Shown here: positions 32,503 through 46,541 of the stretch, piece after piece
Position numbering within the stretch: the stretch's first letter is position 1
Layout of the letters: every line of letters starts with the position of its first letter
Translations under genes and position numbers: made by a program
NCBI GenBank assembly: GCA_036674765.1
Contig: JARVKI010000028.1
Span: forward strand, 310,001-374,000
Source of the DNA: Seiridium cupressi
Taxonomy: Eukaryota > Ascomycota > Sordariomycetes > Amphisphaeriales > Sporocadaceae
Reading direction: 5' to 3'
DNA: 64,000 bases
The notes under the pieces: generated by a model
What the model was told of the DNA's origin: nothing
Seen by the model: the letters and a program-made list of their open reading frames with translations, nothing else
Databases searched by the model: none

Positions 32503-34202
32503 TCTTTACCATTTTAGGATAACGCTTACCCCCGTACGGCGGACTAGAGTAATTTTGTTCCCGGAGCTTTCGCACGATCTCGTCATCATCGTGGCCAGGT
32601 TCTGTATCGTTCGAGACGGTTTGCCTAGAGTCATGGGACATGGAACAGCTCGACGTCGTATCTTCGAGAAGCTTCGGAATGTCATTGCCACGAGCTACCA
32701 CCATTCAGCCGTAGTTACTCAAAGATATGTGTCTAGATGCAGCCATGCGCAGATGACTTTCCCCTACACCTCCATCGGATTGAGGAAGAGTATGAACACG
32801 TTGGGTTTGTATGCTTTGTGTAGCAGGATGTTGAGGAATTGGTACGAGGATATGTCTGTACTCCTGGCATTGTCCATCGGAAGCTTGTTTCTTCAGAGAA
32901 AAAAACGGCACTTGAATACAAAACAAGATTATGGTTGGGTTAAGATGAACTCATATTTGTTAGGGAAGAAAAATGATCTAGATGATGTCCTGGAGAAGCG
33001 AGTACGTCCTTTGTGACTGTGGCCGAACGCGACAGTCATCTTGACCTAGTAGAGTACTCCATCCAATTCACTATCTTTTTCTTCCCCTTTTCTGCTTTCT
33101 GCTTTTACTCAATCTTTGAAATCGTCCATCAACTGGTACGGGATTCAAGTTTCTGAAACGAGCTATTGTAGCGCCTATCCACTATGAGACAATTTCAGGA
33201 CCCGTTAGCAAATAGAAGCGTCTGTCATACCCGTACCACATCCAACTTACTTTGGACTCGATTCGGTTTCTTGCACAATGGTTCGTAACAAAGAACGAGT
33301 TTAAGTTCAGCTTAGCACAGCCCCCCTGAGCTGCTGCAGGTGCCGATTAAACCTGTCACTTTCGGCTGCCAACTGCCTTGCTGAAAGCTTCAAAGCCAAG
33401 ACCTCTAACTCCGCTCAAATTGATTCGTGTATGCAAGAGGCTTGCTCTACGACCAACCCCTTGTCAAATTGAGGGGAACCCAGTAGGATGCGTGTGAATC
33501 GTATAATCTGAAGGATAGCAAGCGAGATGCGGCTGCCTTAGTCGAGGATTGGCGAGCTGTAGGATGCAAGGGAAGAAAATTATTGTTCCTATCTTTGTCA
33601 TTACAAACCGGGTAGTTCAAGGACATACATGTAATAAATGGTCAATACGTTTACACTGATTGCTGACTAACAACAAATCGTCGTGCTTGAATACCCAATT
33701 TCATGATACGAGGATATGGGATAACAACTTGTGATGGAAGGCGAAGGTAGTGGTGAGCATTCTCCATCTCGTAAAATACGCGTAGCGGGACTGGTTATGG
33801 TTCTATCATACTGAAGCCGACATTAGCTGACTCATTGGCTATTGGCCTTCACGATGTGCGTTCCAAATAAGAGGGACAAGTCTATCTTGGTAGTTCAGAA
33901 TCAAAGCTGAAGAGGGCAAACTAACTAAGGTCTGATTCAGTAATATTTCGCCGCGGGAAAGGCTTCGAAGCTTGCACTGATAAGCTGCCCGGAATTTTGA
34001 TCAGTATATCAGATCAAAGCTGAGTGATATCATAACGACCGAAAACTGCTTAAAATCAGAACCCGAAGTTGCTCCCACAATGATTATCTCTAGTACTCAA
34101 AAGATCCCCGTACAGGCTCAGCGAACATAATAGGCATTGAATCCTACGCGACGAAACATACCCTGACGACAAAATCTCCGCATGTGGAAGTAATAGAACA
34201 AG
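32503..34202. other. Intergenic region, no supported gene
   Basis: About 1.7 kb. A 310-codon frame that begins inside the APH-like gene (32084) and ends at 33016 is a shadow frame: its first 140 residues are out of frame with the conserved protein and the rest has no recognisable content. Confidence 0.45.
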
Positions 34203-34661
34203 ATGTCCGACCTTAGTCTTCCCGCCCAACTAGCCAACTTCAGAACTCTTCTCAGCGAGACCACCGAGCGCGACCGCCGCGCTGAGAGGACCATTTCCGA
34301 ACAAGTCTCGAAACTCATGTTGCTGTCACCATTTTCCTCTTTTCCAACATCTGCCTCTCGCCTTGCCGCCACTTCACCCTCAAGTGCGGCTGATGCCCAG
34401 CGCCAAGAATGCCTTCAGAAGATGATCGACCCCCGCAGACGACAGGTTCAGCGTTGGTCTGCCATCATTGAAGAAGCCCTGGTCTTGGCGCCACGGTTGG
34501 ATCTGGCCGGCGACCGGCTCAAGGCACGCGATGTGAGACAGACGATGTAAGTGTATATGGACAAGTTGGAAGATGCGCAGGAAGATTTGGAGACGAGAAC
34601 CAGGTTGTTAAAACGGTCGCAAGGTCTACAGATAGGAGTACAGAGCCGGTCCAAGGAATAG
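34203..34661 (+). CDS. Small helical hypothetical protein with an internal stop codon
   Basis: The frame from ATG 34203 gives 115 residues of helical, Arg/Gln/Ser-rich sequence and stops at TAA (34548-34550). The same frame then continues immediately as a further 36 residues of coiled-coil type (MDKLEDAQEDLETRTRLLKR) to TAG at 34659-34661. This suggests one protein of about 152 residues interrupted by a CAA-to-TAA-type change. A GTAAGT word overlapping the stop (34546-34551) could instead be an intron donor, but no sensible acceptor was found. Family not recognised. Confidence 0.5.
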
Positions 34662-35138
34662 CACCAAAGCCGCACACTCGCGCCGTCCGGGGAAGATGGT
34701 ACAATCGCCTATTGGACCGACTCCGGTATTCCATACCTCAAGTTGACCTTGTATATAGAAAAATAATTGCTGTAAATTGGATGTAATTGTCTTCGGCCGG
34801 AACGTTTTGACCGTTATAGCAAGTAAAATCGTGCACGTTGCAAATCGGTAGTACGGTAGGTATTGTATTATACAAGGGTACTGATTCCTGTCTAGAGACT
34901 GAAATGGACGAATGGATTACAACTCGCCTCCCGTGTGCAGTCACACATTTGACCGATTATGGGCCAGGCCGAGACAGAGATCGAAGCCACCTGATGCACG
35001 CTTGCCTTCCGTTTTGTAAATGCACTTTTATAATCTCCTAGGACATTTTACACTCAATGGCCCACCATCGGATTGTTGTGACCAGTCCACCAGGTCGAGG
35101 ATGTATATTCGTGTCGAACTTGGGGGAGATGATGGTGT
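34662..35138. other. Intergenic region, no supported gene
   Basis: About 480 bases between convergent genes; serves as 3' region for both. Nothing recognised. Confidence 0.45.
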
Positions 35139-36700
35139 TTAACCCATGATCATTCCCTTCATGCCGGCGAGGTCGCCCTCTTTCGCTGCGATTTCAAAGT
35201 AGCCATAGATAATGCTAGGGAGGTGTTAGCGGTCGAGAAAAGTCAAGGTGTGCAGTATAAGGTGTACTTACGTCACAGCGAGCAGGGTACCAGTACCCGA
35301 GCCCAAGGCTCCCATGAGGTCGCTGGCCACGGAGAGCGCACCAATGCAAGCGCCACCGAAAGCAGCGGCAGTGGGAATAATGCGCTTAAGCTCACGGTAC
35401 ATTGATGCATCTCTGTGGCCCGCCATAATAAGACCCTGGTCCTTGAGCTGCTTGGCAACATCACGCGGGCTGGAGCCTGACACCTCAATCCAAGTCTTGG
35501 AGAAGACAGCGCAAGCAGTGAGCATGTAGCCGATATAGACAGCGGTGTGAATGGGGTCGAGAAGAGCGTCCTTGAAGTTCAACGGAGGGGACATGTAGTA
35601 GACCAGGCCAGAAATTGCTGAGAGCTGGGCGGATCCCTCCTTTGCCTCCCAGACGCCGAAGAGACGGACAAGGAGGTTCTCAGAGAAGCGGGAGTAAAGC
35701 ATCTGGCTGATCAAGAAGATGTTGGAGGATAGAGCAGATTGCAACATGATGGGCATGTTGGAGGTGTAGAACAGACGGACGGGGTAGGAGCCACGAGCAC
35801 CACGTTGACGGTTGGACTTGACGGGGATCTCGACGCGGAAACCCTGGAGGTAGATGACGGCAGCGAAAACAGCCAAAGTAGCAAGCAAGTTCATGATGTT
35901 AGGGAGGTTCTGGCGGTAGAAAGCCTCCTGAAGAGCTCGCTGCTTGTTGGGCCAGGTCATCAGCAAGTGAAAGAGGTTGATAACGGCACCCTCAAATTCA
36001 GGGCCACGACCGGTGTTGATCGATGTAGGGGAGAAAGCCTTCCACATGATGGACTCGCAGATGTTGGTGGCGATGAACAGAGAGATACCGCTGCCCAAGC
36101 CGTAGCCCTTCTGGAGGAGCTCATCAAGAAGAATGACAATCATTCCAGCAATAACGAGCTGCAGGATCAGAAGGAAGACGATACCAGCGCCGAGGTCACC
36201 GGGGGGTCCGTAGAGACCGCTGAAGACGTAGACAATCGCAGTACCGGCGGAGAGGATGATGGCCAGCAGCTTCTGGGAAGTCTGGTACAGTTCGCGGTCC
36301 GACTTCAAGTCCAGGTTGACGTCCAGAATGTGGGTACCAGCGAGGAGCTGGAAAACCATACCAGAGGTGATAATAGGCGTGATACCAAGCTCCATCAGTG
36401 TACCGCGGTTACTCGCCATCATCATGCGCAGCCAGTATAGAGGGTCGGAGGTGTCGGACGAGACAATGCCGTACAGAGGCATTTGGCTCATGACCAAGAA
36501 GACCAGCAGCGTCAAAGCAGTCCACATCAACTTTTGGTTGAAGGGAACCTTTGTCTCAGGCTGCTGCACCTCTGGCAGGAAGGCCACGAAGGGCTTCGTC
36601 AAATCGAGGAACCGTACTGCATGGCGCGAAAGGAGACAATTAGCTGGTGACCGGCAAAGGATGCAGCTCGTTGGTGATGATTGCACTTACAGCTCGACAT
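35139..36700 (-). CDS. sec61: Sec61 alpha, ER protein translocation channel subunit
   Basis: Pore-forming subunit of the Sec61 complex in the ER membrane, 476 residues as expected. Exons: 36700-36691 (only 10 coding bases), 36616-35272, 35214-35139. Ten membrane helices are visible. Signature segments: [16 protein letters not shown] at the N-terminus, the plug/helix 2 region with [17 protein letters not shown], the lateral-gate loop with [19 protein letters not shown], the cytosolic loop [19 protein letters not shown] that contacts ribosomes, and a C-terminal [10 protein letters not shown]. The first intron follows the tenth base, common for fungal highly expressed genes. This is a single-copy housekeeping gene and serves as an anchor for synteny with the adjacent tRNA gene-modifying enzyme. 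Confidence 0.97.
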
Positions 36701-37351
36701 TGTCGCAGTGTCAGAATATTATGACAGGATGAAGAGAAAGAAGGAGGAACAGCGAACGGCGACACTGTTGTACCCCAATGAGGACTTGGGAGGCCGCGAT
36801 TCGATTGCTTTAAAGAAAGGGATGGGGAGGTTAGAAAGGAGAGAGGCTACGTCGCGACGGAGACAGATCTGGCTTCAGTCCAAAAAAAGTGAGCCCCAGT
36901 CGCTCCCCAATTGACGATGTGTCCCCTTTCCCTGGAATTAGTGGGCGCCACGTGACCAGCCTCCGAGCTAGACCCTGGACGCGAACCAATTGGTGATTTT
37001 TTGGGAGCTTCGGCAAGCTTCCAATTGAGATTTATGCGGAGATTAGCTCAGGGTGTTATTCCGTGCCGGAAGGGCCAGCCCCAGCCCAAGCCATGGCCCA
37101 AGCCCAATTTTCAGCCTCAAATTGAGTGTGGTCAGTGCAGAGTAGCTCATTTCTAATTGGTTCGTTCCACTCTTTAGGGGTCCAGCTTTTGGCAGCATTG
37201 GGCAACGGCTACAACTCCAGGGCCCCGTTGGCTGGTCTTGCCTTGTCCAGGTGCAACGTGTACGCAGAATATTGAAGAAGCACAAAGACGCAGCCCATGA
37301 CTTTTGCGCCTGCGCATTACAGTACCTTCTTTGCGTGCGGTGTCGAAGTTC
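36701..37351. other. Divergent promoter region between sec61 and the isopentenyltransferase gene
   Basis: About 650 bases. It contains a GCCCAAGCC-type short repeat tract at about 37072-37110 and CCAAT-like words (36989, 37021). No gene seen. Confidence 0.45.
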
Positions 37352-38853
37352 ATGTTTCGACCTCGTTGGATATCGTGTCAACTTAGACTACAGGGTTTAA
37401 TGCGCCATGTTGTCAACATGTCAACCCATCACGGCCCAAGAGAAGCCCTTGTGGCTATTATGGGAACCACAGGCACCGGCAAGTCAGATGTGAGTCAAGT
37501 GGATGCATCCTTTGGCACGAGACTTAGACACATTCTTATAGAAATTTCTAGCTCGCGGTAGACCTGGCCGTCAGATTTAATGGAGAGATCATAAATGCAG
37601 ATGCAATGCAGATGTACAAGGGTCTGCCAATCATCACCAACCAGATCTCGGCCGAGGAGCAACGCGGCGTCCCGCATCACCTCCTGGCGACCGTGGACAT
37701 CGACCTGCAGCCCTGGACTGTTGGCGTCTTCGCCAGAGAAGCCACACGGCTCATTCGCGAAATCCGCAGTAGGGGTAAATTACCTATAGTGGTCGGTGGC
37801 ACGCACTACTACATCAGTTCGCTCCTATTTGCCAACACTTTGGTGGACCCTCCCGAAGAAGATGGCGAATCAACCTACATGTCGCAATTCGACATTGAGC
37901 AGCAACATCCTATCTTGAACGGTCCGACAGACTTGATACTCAAGCGGCTAACAGAAGTCGATCCTGTCATGGCTGCTAGATGGCATCCCGACGACAGACG
38001 CAAGATCAGAAGGTCTCTGGAAATCTTCCTCACCACCGGAAGAAAGGCTTCAGACATCTATGAAGACCAGCAGAAGGCGAAAGCGGCATCAACACCCACA
38101 GACAGGCCTTGGCATGCTCTTATGTTCTGGGTATACTCGAATCCAGATGTCTTGAAAGCACGGCTTGACAAACGGGTGGATAAGATGGAGCTGAATGGAC
38201 TGATGAATGAAGTGCGGCAACTGCATGAGAATCTTTCATTTAGAAAAGCCGCAGGCGAGGAAGTCGACCGCACTCGCGGGATATGGCAGTCAATTGGGTT
38301 CAAGCAATTCGAACCGTTTCTTATCGCTGAGGGCAATGGCGCTGCTACGGAGGACTTGTCTAAGCTCAAAGCTGAAAGCATGGAGCTGACTAAGATTGCA
38401 ACACGCCAATACGCGAGATATCAGCTCAGATGGCTTCGTACAAAGACAATTCCTGAGCTCAGGGAGAACAATGCCACGAAGTTGTTGTTTGCTTTGGACA
38501 GCTCCGAGACCCCGAAATTCGTTGACAACGTTCTGTCTCCAGCTGCAAACATCACGCAAGCATACCTCGACGGGCTCGACCTACCTGACCCAGCAAGTGT
38601 CTCTACTACGGCAAGGGATATCTTCTCGACATTTGTTGGCGCAGACCAGCCAAAAAAGACGAATTACGAGCCAAAATTATGTGACGTGTGTAATATGACC
38701 CTCCAAACACCAGATCAGTGGACTAAGCATGTCAATGGTCAACGTCATCGACGAGGGTTGAAGCACAGAAGTCGCACGACACTTGTTGCTATACATTGGC
38801 CCGAAGAAGAATCCGGTAAGGAGGCGAGCATTGTTTCCGATGGGGTCCCATAA
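37352..38853 (+). CDS. mod5: tRNA dimethylallyltransferase (isopentenyltransferase, MOD5/TRIT1 type)
   Basis: Adds dimethylallyl to A37 of tRNAs reading UNN codons. Exons 37352-37489 and 37552-38853; 479 residues from the first ATG or 457 from the internal ATG at 37418. The P-loop GTTGTGKSD crosses the intron. NADAMQMYKGL, the GGTHYYISSLLF region, the RRSLEIF helix and the GIWQSIGFKQFEPFL segment are all family landmarks, and a C2H2 zinc finger (CDVC ... HVNGQRHRRGLKHR) ends the protein as in the eukaryotic enzymes. The 22 residues before the second ATG are Arg-rich, lack acidic residues and look like a mitochondrial presequence, so two start sites could give mitochondrial and cytosolic/nuclear forms as known for yeast MOD5. 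Confidence 0.93.
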
Positions 38854-40782
38854 ACTGTTAATTTGTAACAATTATCGCCATCATGATATCAGGTCAGCGT
38901 CGCAATCTGCATGCTCCGTCGGGACCCGGCTCTGGTATTTTGAGAGGACTCTTCACAAACCACCTGCGAATCTGTTGGCATTCTATTGCCTTACCCACTT
39001 CAATGCTTTCAGCTCTGAAGACGCTATTCTCGGGAAAGACCAATATGTTCCCTATGGCTTCAGCATCGCCTATCCAGAGCATCGCACCTAGCTCCGCCGG
39101 AAATACGGCGATATAGATACAGTGCTGGACTGAGGCTACCTAGCCCCAACGCATGTCGAAATGTACATCCAGCTCTTCTCTGTAAATCTTTCGATTGCTC
39201 TATATAGTCTAGGAGATCTTCCGTATAACACTGCTCACGAACCCTGCTAAACCCAACCTCGGGCGCGTCAAATGGCCAAGGAAACCATTGCCACTGGCAA
39301 AGAGACCTAGCATGGCGCCGTCAAACCCAGATGGTAAATTGGTGGAAGGAAAGGTCTTCATCCACGCGACTACTCCATTCAAAGTCCTAAATCCTAGACT
39401 GTAAGTTGAGAAGTCGGGTCGGATAATCAATTCTGTACCACAAGGAAGAGATGAAGCATTCGGGGACATCTCGCTTATCTGAACAATGAACCCTTTAGCG
39501 TATACCGGTCGAAATACTTACAGGAATTACTTACCGTAGGTCTAGTATTTAGACCACTGGAGCTCACCGTTGAGTCTAGGAAGATACACAACCAGTAGTA
39601 CTCGCACACCCTTGCACCCCGATATCACGGTGATTTTGGTCACTACATAAGCCGTGACTCCGGTTGACTAGAACGTCCTAGGCTTTTGTCAATTGCAAGC
39701 AATGTCGCCGTGAATGCCATGTATGACTTGGCGCCCACTCGCAAGACTGGAGGATCTGGGTTCCATCTAACTCACGTGGATAAACACAATGGCGAGATTG
39801 TTGTTTCATGAAGCTCAGCCACTTGCTTACTCTAATATGATGGGGTTTTCAACACCATACTCTGGAGTGTAGTATGAACATAGCCAGTGAGCACCGCCAG
39901 AAATTTCTGTAATTGCATTATGATCAGCGGTGGTTGTGGTCTGTGGAAAATCAATCGGTATCCACAGCACAGATAGTAAAAGCTACTGGGTCATTCATTA
40001 CATTGACCTGCAAGGCTCTCATACCTCAGTATAAGAGCTATGGTTGTTAACAACGAGCTTTATGCTGGCATCATCGCACAGTGTACTGACCAATCGGGTT
40101 TCTTTTAGGGAATCCCCACGCCCAAGCTATTACTAGACGAGGGGTAGTGCATGTGTGGTGCATTTTTCGTGCTTGCCAGCACCACCCAAACTACCTTTTC
40201 GTGCCTCAGCGCCTGACTGTTGGGCTGCCCTGGAGTCGGTGTCAAATGTGATGTGGTCTGTCCGGGTTGGCGTGCCCCTCGTATCTTTGTACGGTAAGAC
40301 CGCTGACATCCTGAAGAGGCAGTGCGTACCGCTCCATTGCAGCTAGATGCGTTAGACAGCGGGACATTAGTACAGCAAGACCCAATGGAGACTTGACTGA
40401 CTCCTGCAGCAGGATAAGTTAAAACAGAGGTGCGGAGCCGTAATCCACAAGAATACAAACCCAAAGTCCGGCATGCAATCAAGCCAGACCGGCCGTATGC
40501 GACCTTATCTTCTTGTCCGGCTTCGGCAATTCTCGGCGGACCAACACACCGATGACCGAATATGGCCCAATTGAATTCATATTCGGTCTGAAGCTGCCAA
40601 CGGCGTGTGAAAATTTCAAGTTGGTCCGCACCGGAGTCGGCTTCCCGTGGTCTCTGCCTGCGCATACTTTGGGTTCCCGCACGAAATCATTTTTTTGTGC
40701 CTCTCAAACTATCTATCAGGATTAATTCATACATACGGCCGAAAAAAAAAACCGAATCCAATTCTGCGTAAGACTGAACGAG
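38854..40782. other. Long intergenic region, no supported gene
   Basis: About 1.9 kb. Minus-strand frames at 38894-39082 and 39209-39469 have somewhat protein-like composition and might be scraps of a lost gene, but I could not assign a family or join them. An A run at 40743-40751 precedes the sugar carrier. Confidence 0.4.
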
Positions 40783-42725
40783 ATGACTGTGTCCGAGCCG
40801 ACCAGCCGCATGAGCGGCGGCTGGCTCATTGCTCTCGTCACTCTGGTCGATGCAAGTAGGTACTCCCGATGCAAGACTCCGTAGGGGAAGTTGACTGGTT
40901 CCAGTGTCTGCAATGTGGTTTGGATACTGCCAGGTAACAGTTATCAGCCGAGGAAGGTGCTATGAGAGTACTTACAATGATACTAGGGCGTCTTTGCTGG
41001 TGTCCTTGTGTCCAAAGACTTCGAGGCCATGTTCCCGCAAATGAGTGACGCCAATATATCCGGCATCGTAACGAGTTGCTTTCTTGTAAGACAAACCATG
41101 GTCATCGGATTGGTCAAGTGAATCATCACGTAGGAAGAGTCCTAACAGCACCTGCAGCTTGGAGCCTTCTTCGGAGCAATTCTCGCATTTGTACTAGGTG
41201 ATAAGCTCGGTCGCAAGAAAACCATTATCATCGGCCACGCCTTGAACTTCACTGGTGCGACACTTCAATGCCTCTCCTGGGCGTTGCCGCAAATGGTCGT
41301 TGGCCGCATTGTCAATGGGTTCGGCATGGGCATGACCAGCACAATGTCACCAGTATACCTGGCCGAGTGCGCACGGCCTCATATGCGTGGTCGGCTCTTG
41401 GTCATTGGGGCAAGCTCGAATGTCACGAGCTTCTGCATTGCAAATTGGATTAGTTATGGTCTCTATTACCAATCTGGTCCATTGCAATGGCGCTTCCCCC
41501 TCGGCTTCCAACTGATCTTTGCCTTCATCTTGACACCGATTCTATTCTTTACTCCCGAAAGCCCACGGTGGTTGCTGCTGGTGAGCAAGGAGGAAGAGGC
41601 GCTAAGAGTAATCGCTAGGCTAGCGGGCACAACCAGGCAGGATGATGTTGCGGTTGCGGAGTTCAGGAGCATCAAAGAAGCTATTAGAATGGAGCGCGAA
41701 AGCAGAGTTCCCGTCATGGATGTGCTTTGCCATCGAGACAAGACTCGAAATTTCCGGAGGCTTATATTAAGTTGTGGCACTCAATTCATGCAACAGTTTA
41801 GCGGTATCAACGCTCTTGGTAAGTTAAGATTGGCGAAGTATATGTCTATACAGCAAGAACCGATCTGACTAGAAACTGGCAGGCTTTTACCTTCCGACGC
41901 TACTCCAGGAAAATGTTGGCTTCGACAATAAAATGAGTCGTCTGCTCACTGCCGTAACCGGTACCGTTTATTTTCTCTCTGCCTTTGGGAGCATCGCAGT
42001 CATCGACCATGTAGGTCGTCGCAGGTGAGCTGGTCGTAGCAGTTTAGTACCCAATTCAACTCTGACTCGAGAGCCAGACTCATGTTAATTGGCTCTTCTT
42101 TGACGGCCATTTGTCATGTCATCGCATCCGTCTGCCTTAAAGTAGGAGAAGACGACCGCGCAAGAATGACAACCGTAAGTTTTTTCCTACCGTATTGTTT
42201 TGCAAAGTCAGCTCTAACATAAACGGATAGATGGGCAATGTCGCAGTTGCCATGTTTGTCCTGTATCACGTCTTCTTCGGGTGTACCCTGGGCGGTGTCC
42301 CTTGGGTCTACTCTGCTGAAATCAATTCACTAGGCTGGCGCACAAGAGGAGCTGCTGCAGCGACAGCGACAAATTGGATCATGGCATTTGTCGTAGTGCA
42401 ATTTACCAAGGTCGGACTGGATAATTTAGGATGGGCATTTTATCTAAGTAGGTCCCTTACGCCTGTCTGAAACCGAAATGTCTGCTGACCAATCTTAGTA
42501 TTTGCTGGTATAACGTTCTGCTTTATTCCTGTTATATTCTGCTTCTACCCCGAGACTTCTGGCAAGACCCTGGAAGACATGGATCATATGTTTTTCAGAA
42601 ACCCGAATGTTTTCGTGTGCGGCGTGCATGAGATGACGGAATGTGGTAGGCCACAAGCACTTATTGACGCCGAGCTGGAGCGCATTGCTAGAGCCGAAGG
42701 AGCACCTATGCAATATTCAAGTTAA
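40783..42725 (+). CDS. MFS sugar transporter
   Basis: Eight exons: 40783-40855, 40905-40933, 40987-41085, 41158-41818, 41883-42024, 42078-42174, 42231-42447, 42499-42725; 514 residues. Family motifs: DKLGRKKTIIIG (helix 2-3 loop), PVYLAECARPHMRGR after helix 4-5, PESPRWLL at the end of helix 6, the QQFSGINALGFY helix 7 motif, DHVGRRR, and PETSGKTLEDMD after helix 12. These define the hexose/quinate/inositol sugar-porter family. The second exon is only 29 bases. The gene precedes the sdrA-padA-fdcA-like locus by 1.2 kb but there is no direct evidence that it belongs to it; sugar porters of this type can also carry quinate or aromatic acids. Confidence 0.93.
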
Positions 42726-43887
<1,162 letters not shown>

Positions 43888-46132
43888 CTACAGGAAAGGA
43901 AGCTGTAGACTCTCGCCCAGGCCATATTCGTCGGACATGATGTAATCATATGTCTGCAATGGCGATATTCCGAAGTCAATTGGAACGTTCCAACCGCTCG
44001 ATGCCCACACACTACGTAAAGTCAGCGTCGTAAAACAGGTGGAGTCGGGCAAAGAAGCATACTCTGTGTTTTGTGCAGCGCCCCCAACATCATTGACCAT
44101 TGTTTCTTCTGTGTTTATCTCGTTTCCAGTTCGTTCCAATGGTTGTCTCAAGTCACTCAGCGGTACTGCGGTTTGACCTTGCGCTGAAGCACTGGTCTCC
44201 TGGTCTGCCAACCGCCGGAGGTTCTCCAAAGCTTTCAAAGCTTTTCTGAGCGTGACTGACAGGTAATTGATCGGCATCCAGCTACCATCCGCATCAGAAG
44301 AAATATCGCTCTGCGACATTCCTCGCATAATTTCGTCTTGTAGCCTTCTTGTCTCAGGCGTACATCTTGTTTCTGGTAAAAGACTAAGCAAAAGCACAGA
44401 TGCTAGACCGTTGTGTATAAATGCCCAAGAGCGTCTCGCATAAGTGGAGATAGATCGTAAATCTATATATGCCTGCGCGCTCTGCCTCAAAGCTTGGTGA
44501 ACTTTCAATGCTGTGAAGGAATGAGTCTCAGGGCTTAGTCCCGTTGCGTGAGTTTGCGAGACCAAATGACGGCAAACCCTTACAGCAAAGAAGTTCCGAT
44601 GCAGTTTGAAAGAGTGGTACTCCTGAATCTCCTGGATCGTATTGCATGCTTGCACGTCCTTCAAATGTGGTAAAGCATTGGCCTCGATCAGCTTGAGATC
44701 TTGCCACACCAGCGTAGGACCTTCTGACGTACTGAAAGTTGTTGAACTATGACAGGGCAAATATCGTAGACCAAGGTGGCTGATCCAATTTATCCCTTGG
44801 CAATAAGTCATAGTTCCGGATACCGCGTTATGGTGCAGCGCTGGCAGGTCCTCACGAAAGTTGAAATCATGAGAAGCCGGGGGTCGATCAAACATGAGAG
44901 ACACTAGTGTGTCTTGCCACACTATAGCCAGGCTAGGAAGACCGTTAATAACAGAATGGAACAGAGTTGGACGTGAGAAATAAATACCGTAATTGCTTCG
45001 CCTCATTGGGTGGTATCGACAAATTCCTGGACTGGCTTGTCTGCTTGTGGATTCCGAGGCACAAGGCGAGACGAACAGTGCTGCCCTGGAGAACCCACGC
45101 CGCCTGAGGTTTCATGTCATTCTGTAGGACGTAGCTTAACAGAAGTAAAGTTTGTAATGCTTCCTTGAATGGGTTTGCTAGGAATTTGTATGTCCTTAAC
45201 AAGTCAAATGCTTGCTGTGCTGAGAGAGATAGTCAGTCATGTGCAAGCGGATGCGCGTAGGTGACTTACTTACTATGCCTTTGAGATAATGATAGTCGGC
45301 GTTCCAGAGGTAAGTCGGACGATTGCGCACCAGCAGCGAATATGGCGTGTAATAGACACACCCACCGTAGATCGACTTGTCCCGACAAGGCTCTTGATGC
45401 AACAGACTGTCTTCGAGTGTTGATCAACGTGCAAAGTTTACGTTGGATCCCATCAATGTCATAAGTGACGGTATGAAATGGATGGTATCGTAACTGATAA
45501 ATCTCGAAGAGGCTCACCATATCCTGGTTGCTGGGCAGGGAGTTGTAAATGACTTCAGAATCGACGTGGGGAACGAGATTCAAGGCATCTTTGTCACCTC
45601 CGAGTCCCAACAAAAGTAGGATCCCATCCTCGTAAGCATTCCGTCGTGCGTGTTCGTCTCCAGACGGCGTCGGGACGGCGGAGCTATTTCCTAGCAGCGT
45701 CGGCGTAGTCCCATCGGCGACGGTCGGATTCACGGCTGGCTGGCTCTGTCCGACCGAAGCAGGCGCTATCGTCCCGAAGGACATATCTTCTTGATATTCT
45801 TCATCCAAGAATGAGGTAGGTTCGTCATCAGATCGTATGATGCTTCGACTTGATTGATCTGATATTGCAACCCGAGACCTGTCACAAGCGTCCTCAGCTC
45901 GTCGCAACCCACGGGAGCGCGAGTTTGGGTAAAAACACAGGTCAGAGTGGCCACGCCTGACACAAGTACTACAGGGCAATTGATGGTTACATTTGACCTT
46001 CCTCTCGCGACACGGAAGGCAGGATCTTGAGTTACGCCCTTGCTGCCGTTCCCGGAGGATTTCCTTCAAGTTTCTCGTTCGATTCAGCACGGAATCGCCG
46101 GGCTGTGCCGTGTCTGGTTGCGGCGAACTCAT
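43888..46132 (-). CDS. sdrA: Zn2Cys6 transcription factor, SdrA-like position beside padA/fdcA
   Basis: Three exons, 46132-45274, 45219-44988 and 44932-43888; 711 residues. The binuclear zinc cluster is near residue 37: SCLPCRERKVKCNHQLPCSTC with the final Cys in SDLCFYP. A fungal-specific transcription-factor middle homology domain follows, with ALCLGIHKQT and the VWQDTLVSLMFDRPP segment that crosses the second intron. In Aspergillus niger the Zn2Cys6 regulator SdrA is adjacent to padA and the UbiD-type decarboxylase gene and activates them on sorbic or cinnamic acid. Here the neighbouring minus-strand gene is a flavin prenyltransferase and the next is a UbiD-type enzyme, so I infer the same role. 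The symbol rests on this context, not on an alignment. Confidence 0.85.
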
Positions 46133-46541
46133 AGAGCCTTTCGTCGATCCCGCTTGGATGGGCAGGAACAAATCATGGATTGGGTGTTTAAGTCAGGTTT
46201 ACAGGGTGGGCAAGCAATGACATCCTTGAGCGTGGAAGAGGCGCAACGATTCCCGCGCATCAGTTCATTCTGTAGCGAAGTTCCCTCTCCGTGACACCCC
46301 TAAGAAGTTCTGCTAGCATAAACTTAGTGGTGTTGGTGATACGCTAACAACCCGCTAACGTTAGTTAAATTCATGTGAGCCCTCCCTCTACTGGCTCTGC
46401 TGGGTGTGCTGGGTACATCTACATTGTATGCCTCGCTTTTCCACCCAATTCAAACACAGTGAAGCACCCCATACATATCAATTTATATATTTGCTTGAAT
46501 CGGGGTCTAATATATACATATATATAATTTACAGCTGCAAG
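46133..46541. other. Short spacer before minisatellite, no gene
   Basis: About 400 bases upstream of the regulator. It contains the alternating TA tract at about 46510-46530 and no coding signal. Confidence 0.45.

Noticed and set aside
32084..33016. 310-codon frame overlapping the APH-like gene
   Set aside because: Starts out of frame inside a conserved domain and its remainder has no recognisable protein features.
35739..36440. 233-codon plus-strand open frame opposite sec61
   Set aside because: Antisense to highly conserved Sec61 coding sequence; Asp/Glu/Val-rich composition typical of an antisense shadow.
39209..39469. 86-codon minus-strand frame as a gene
   Set aside because: Composition is protein-like but no family, start context or splice partner could be found.
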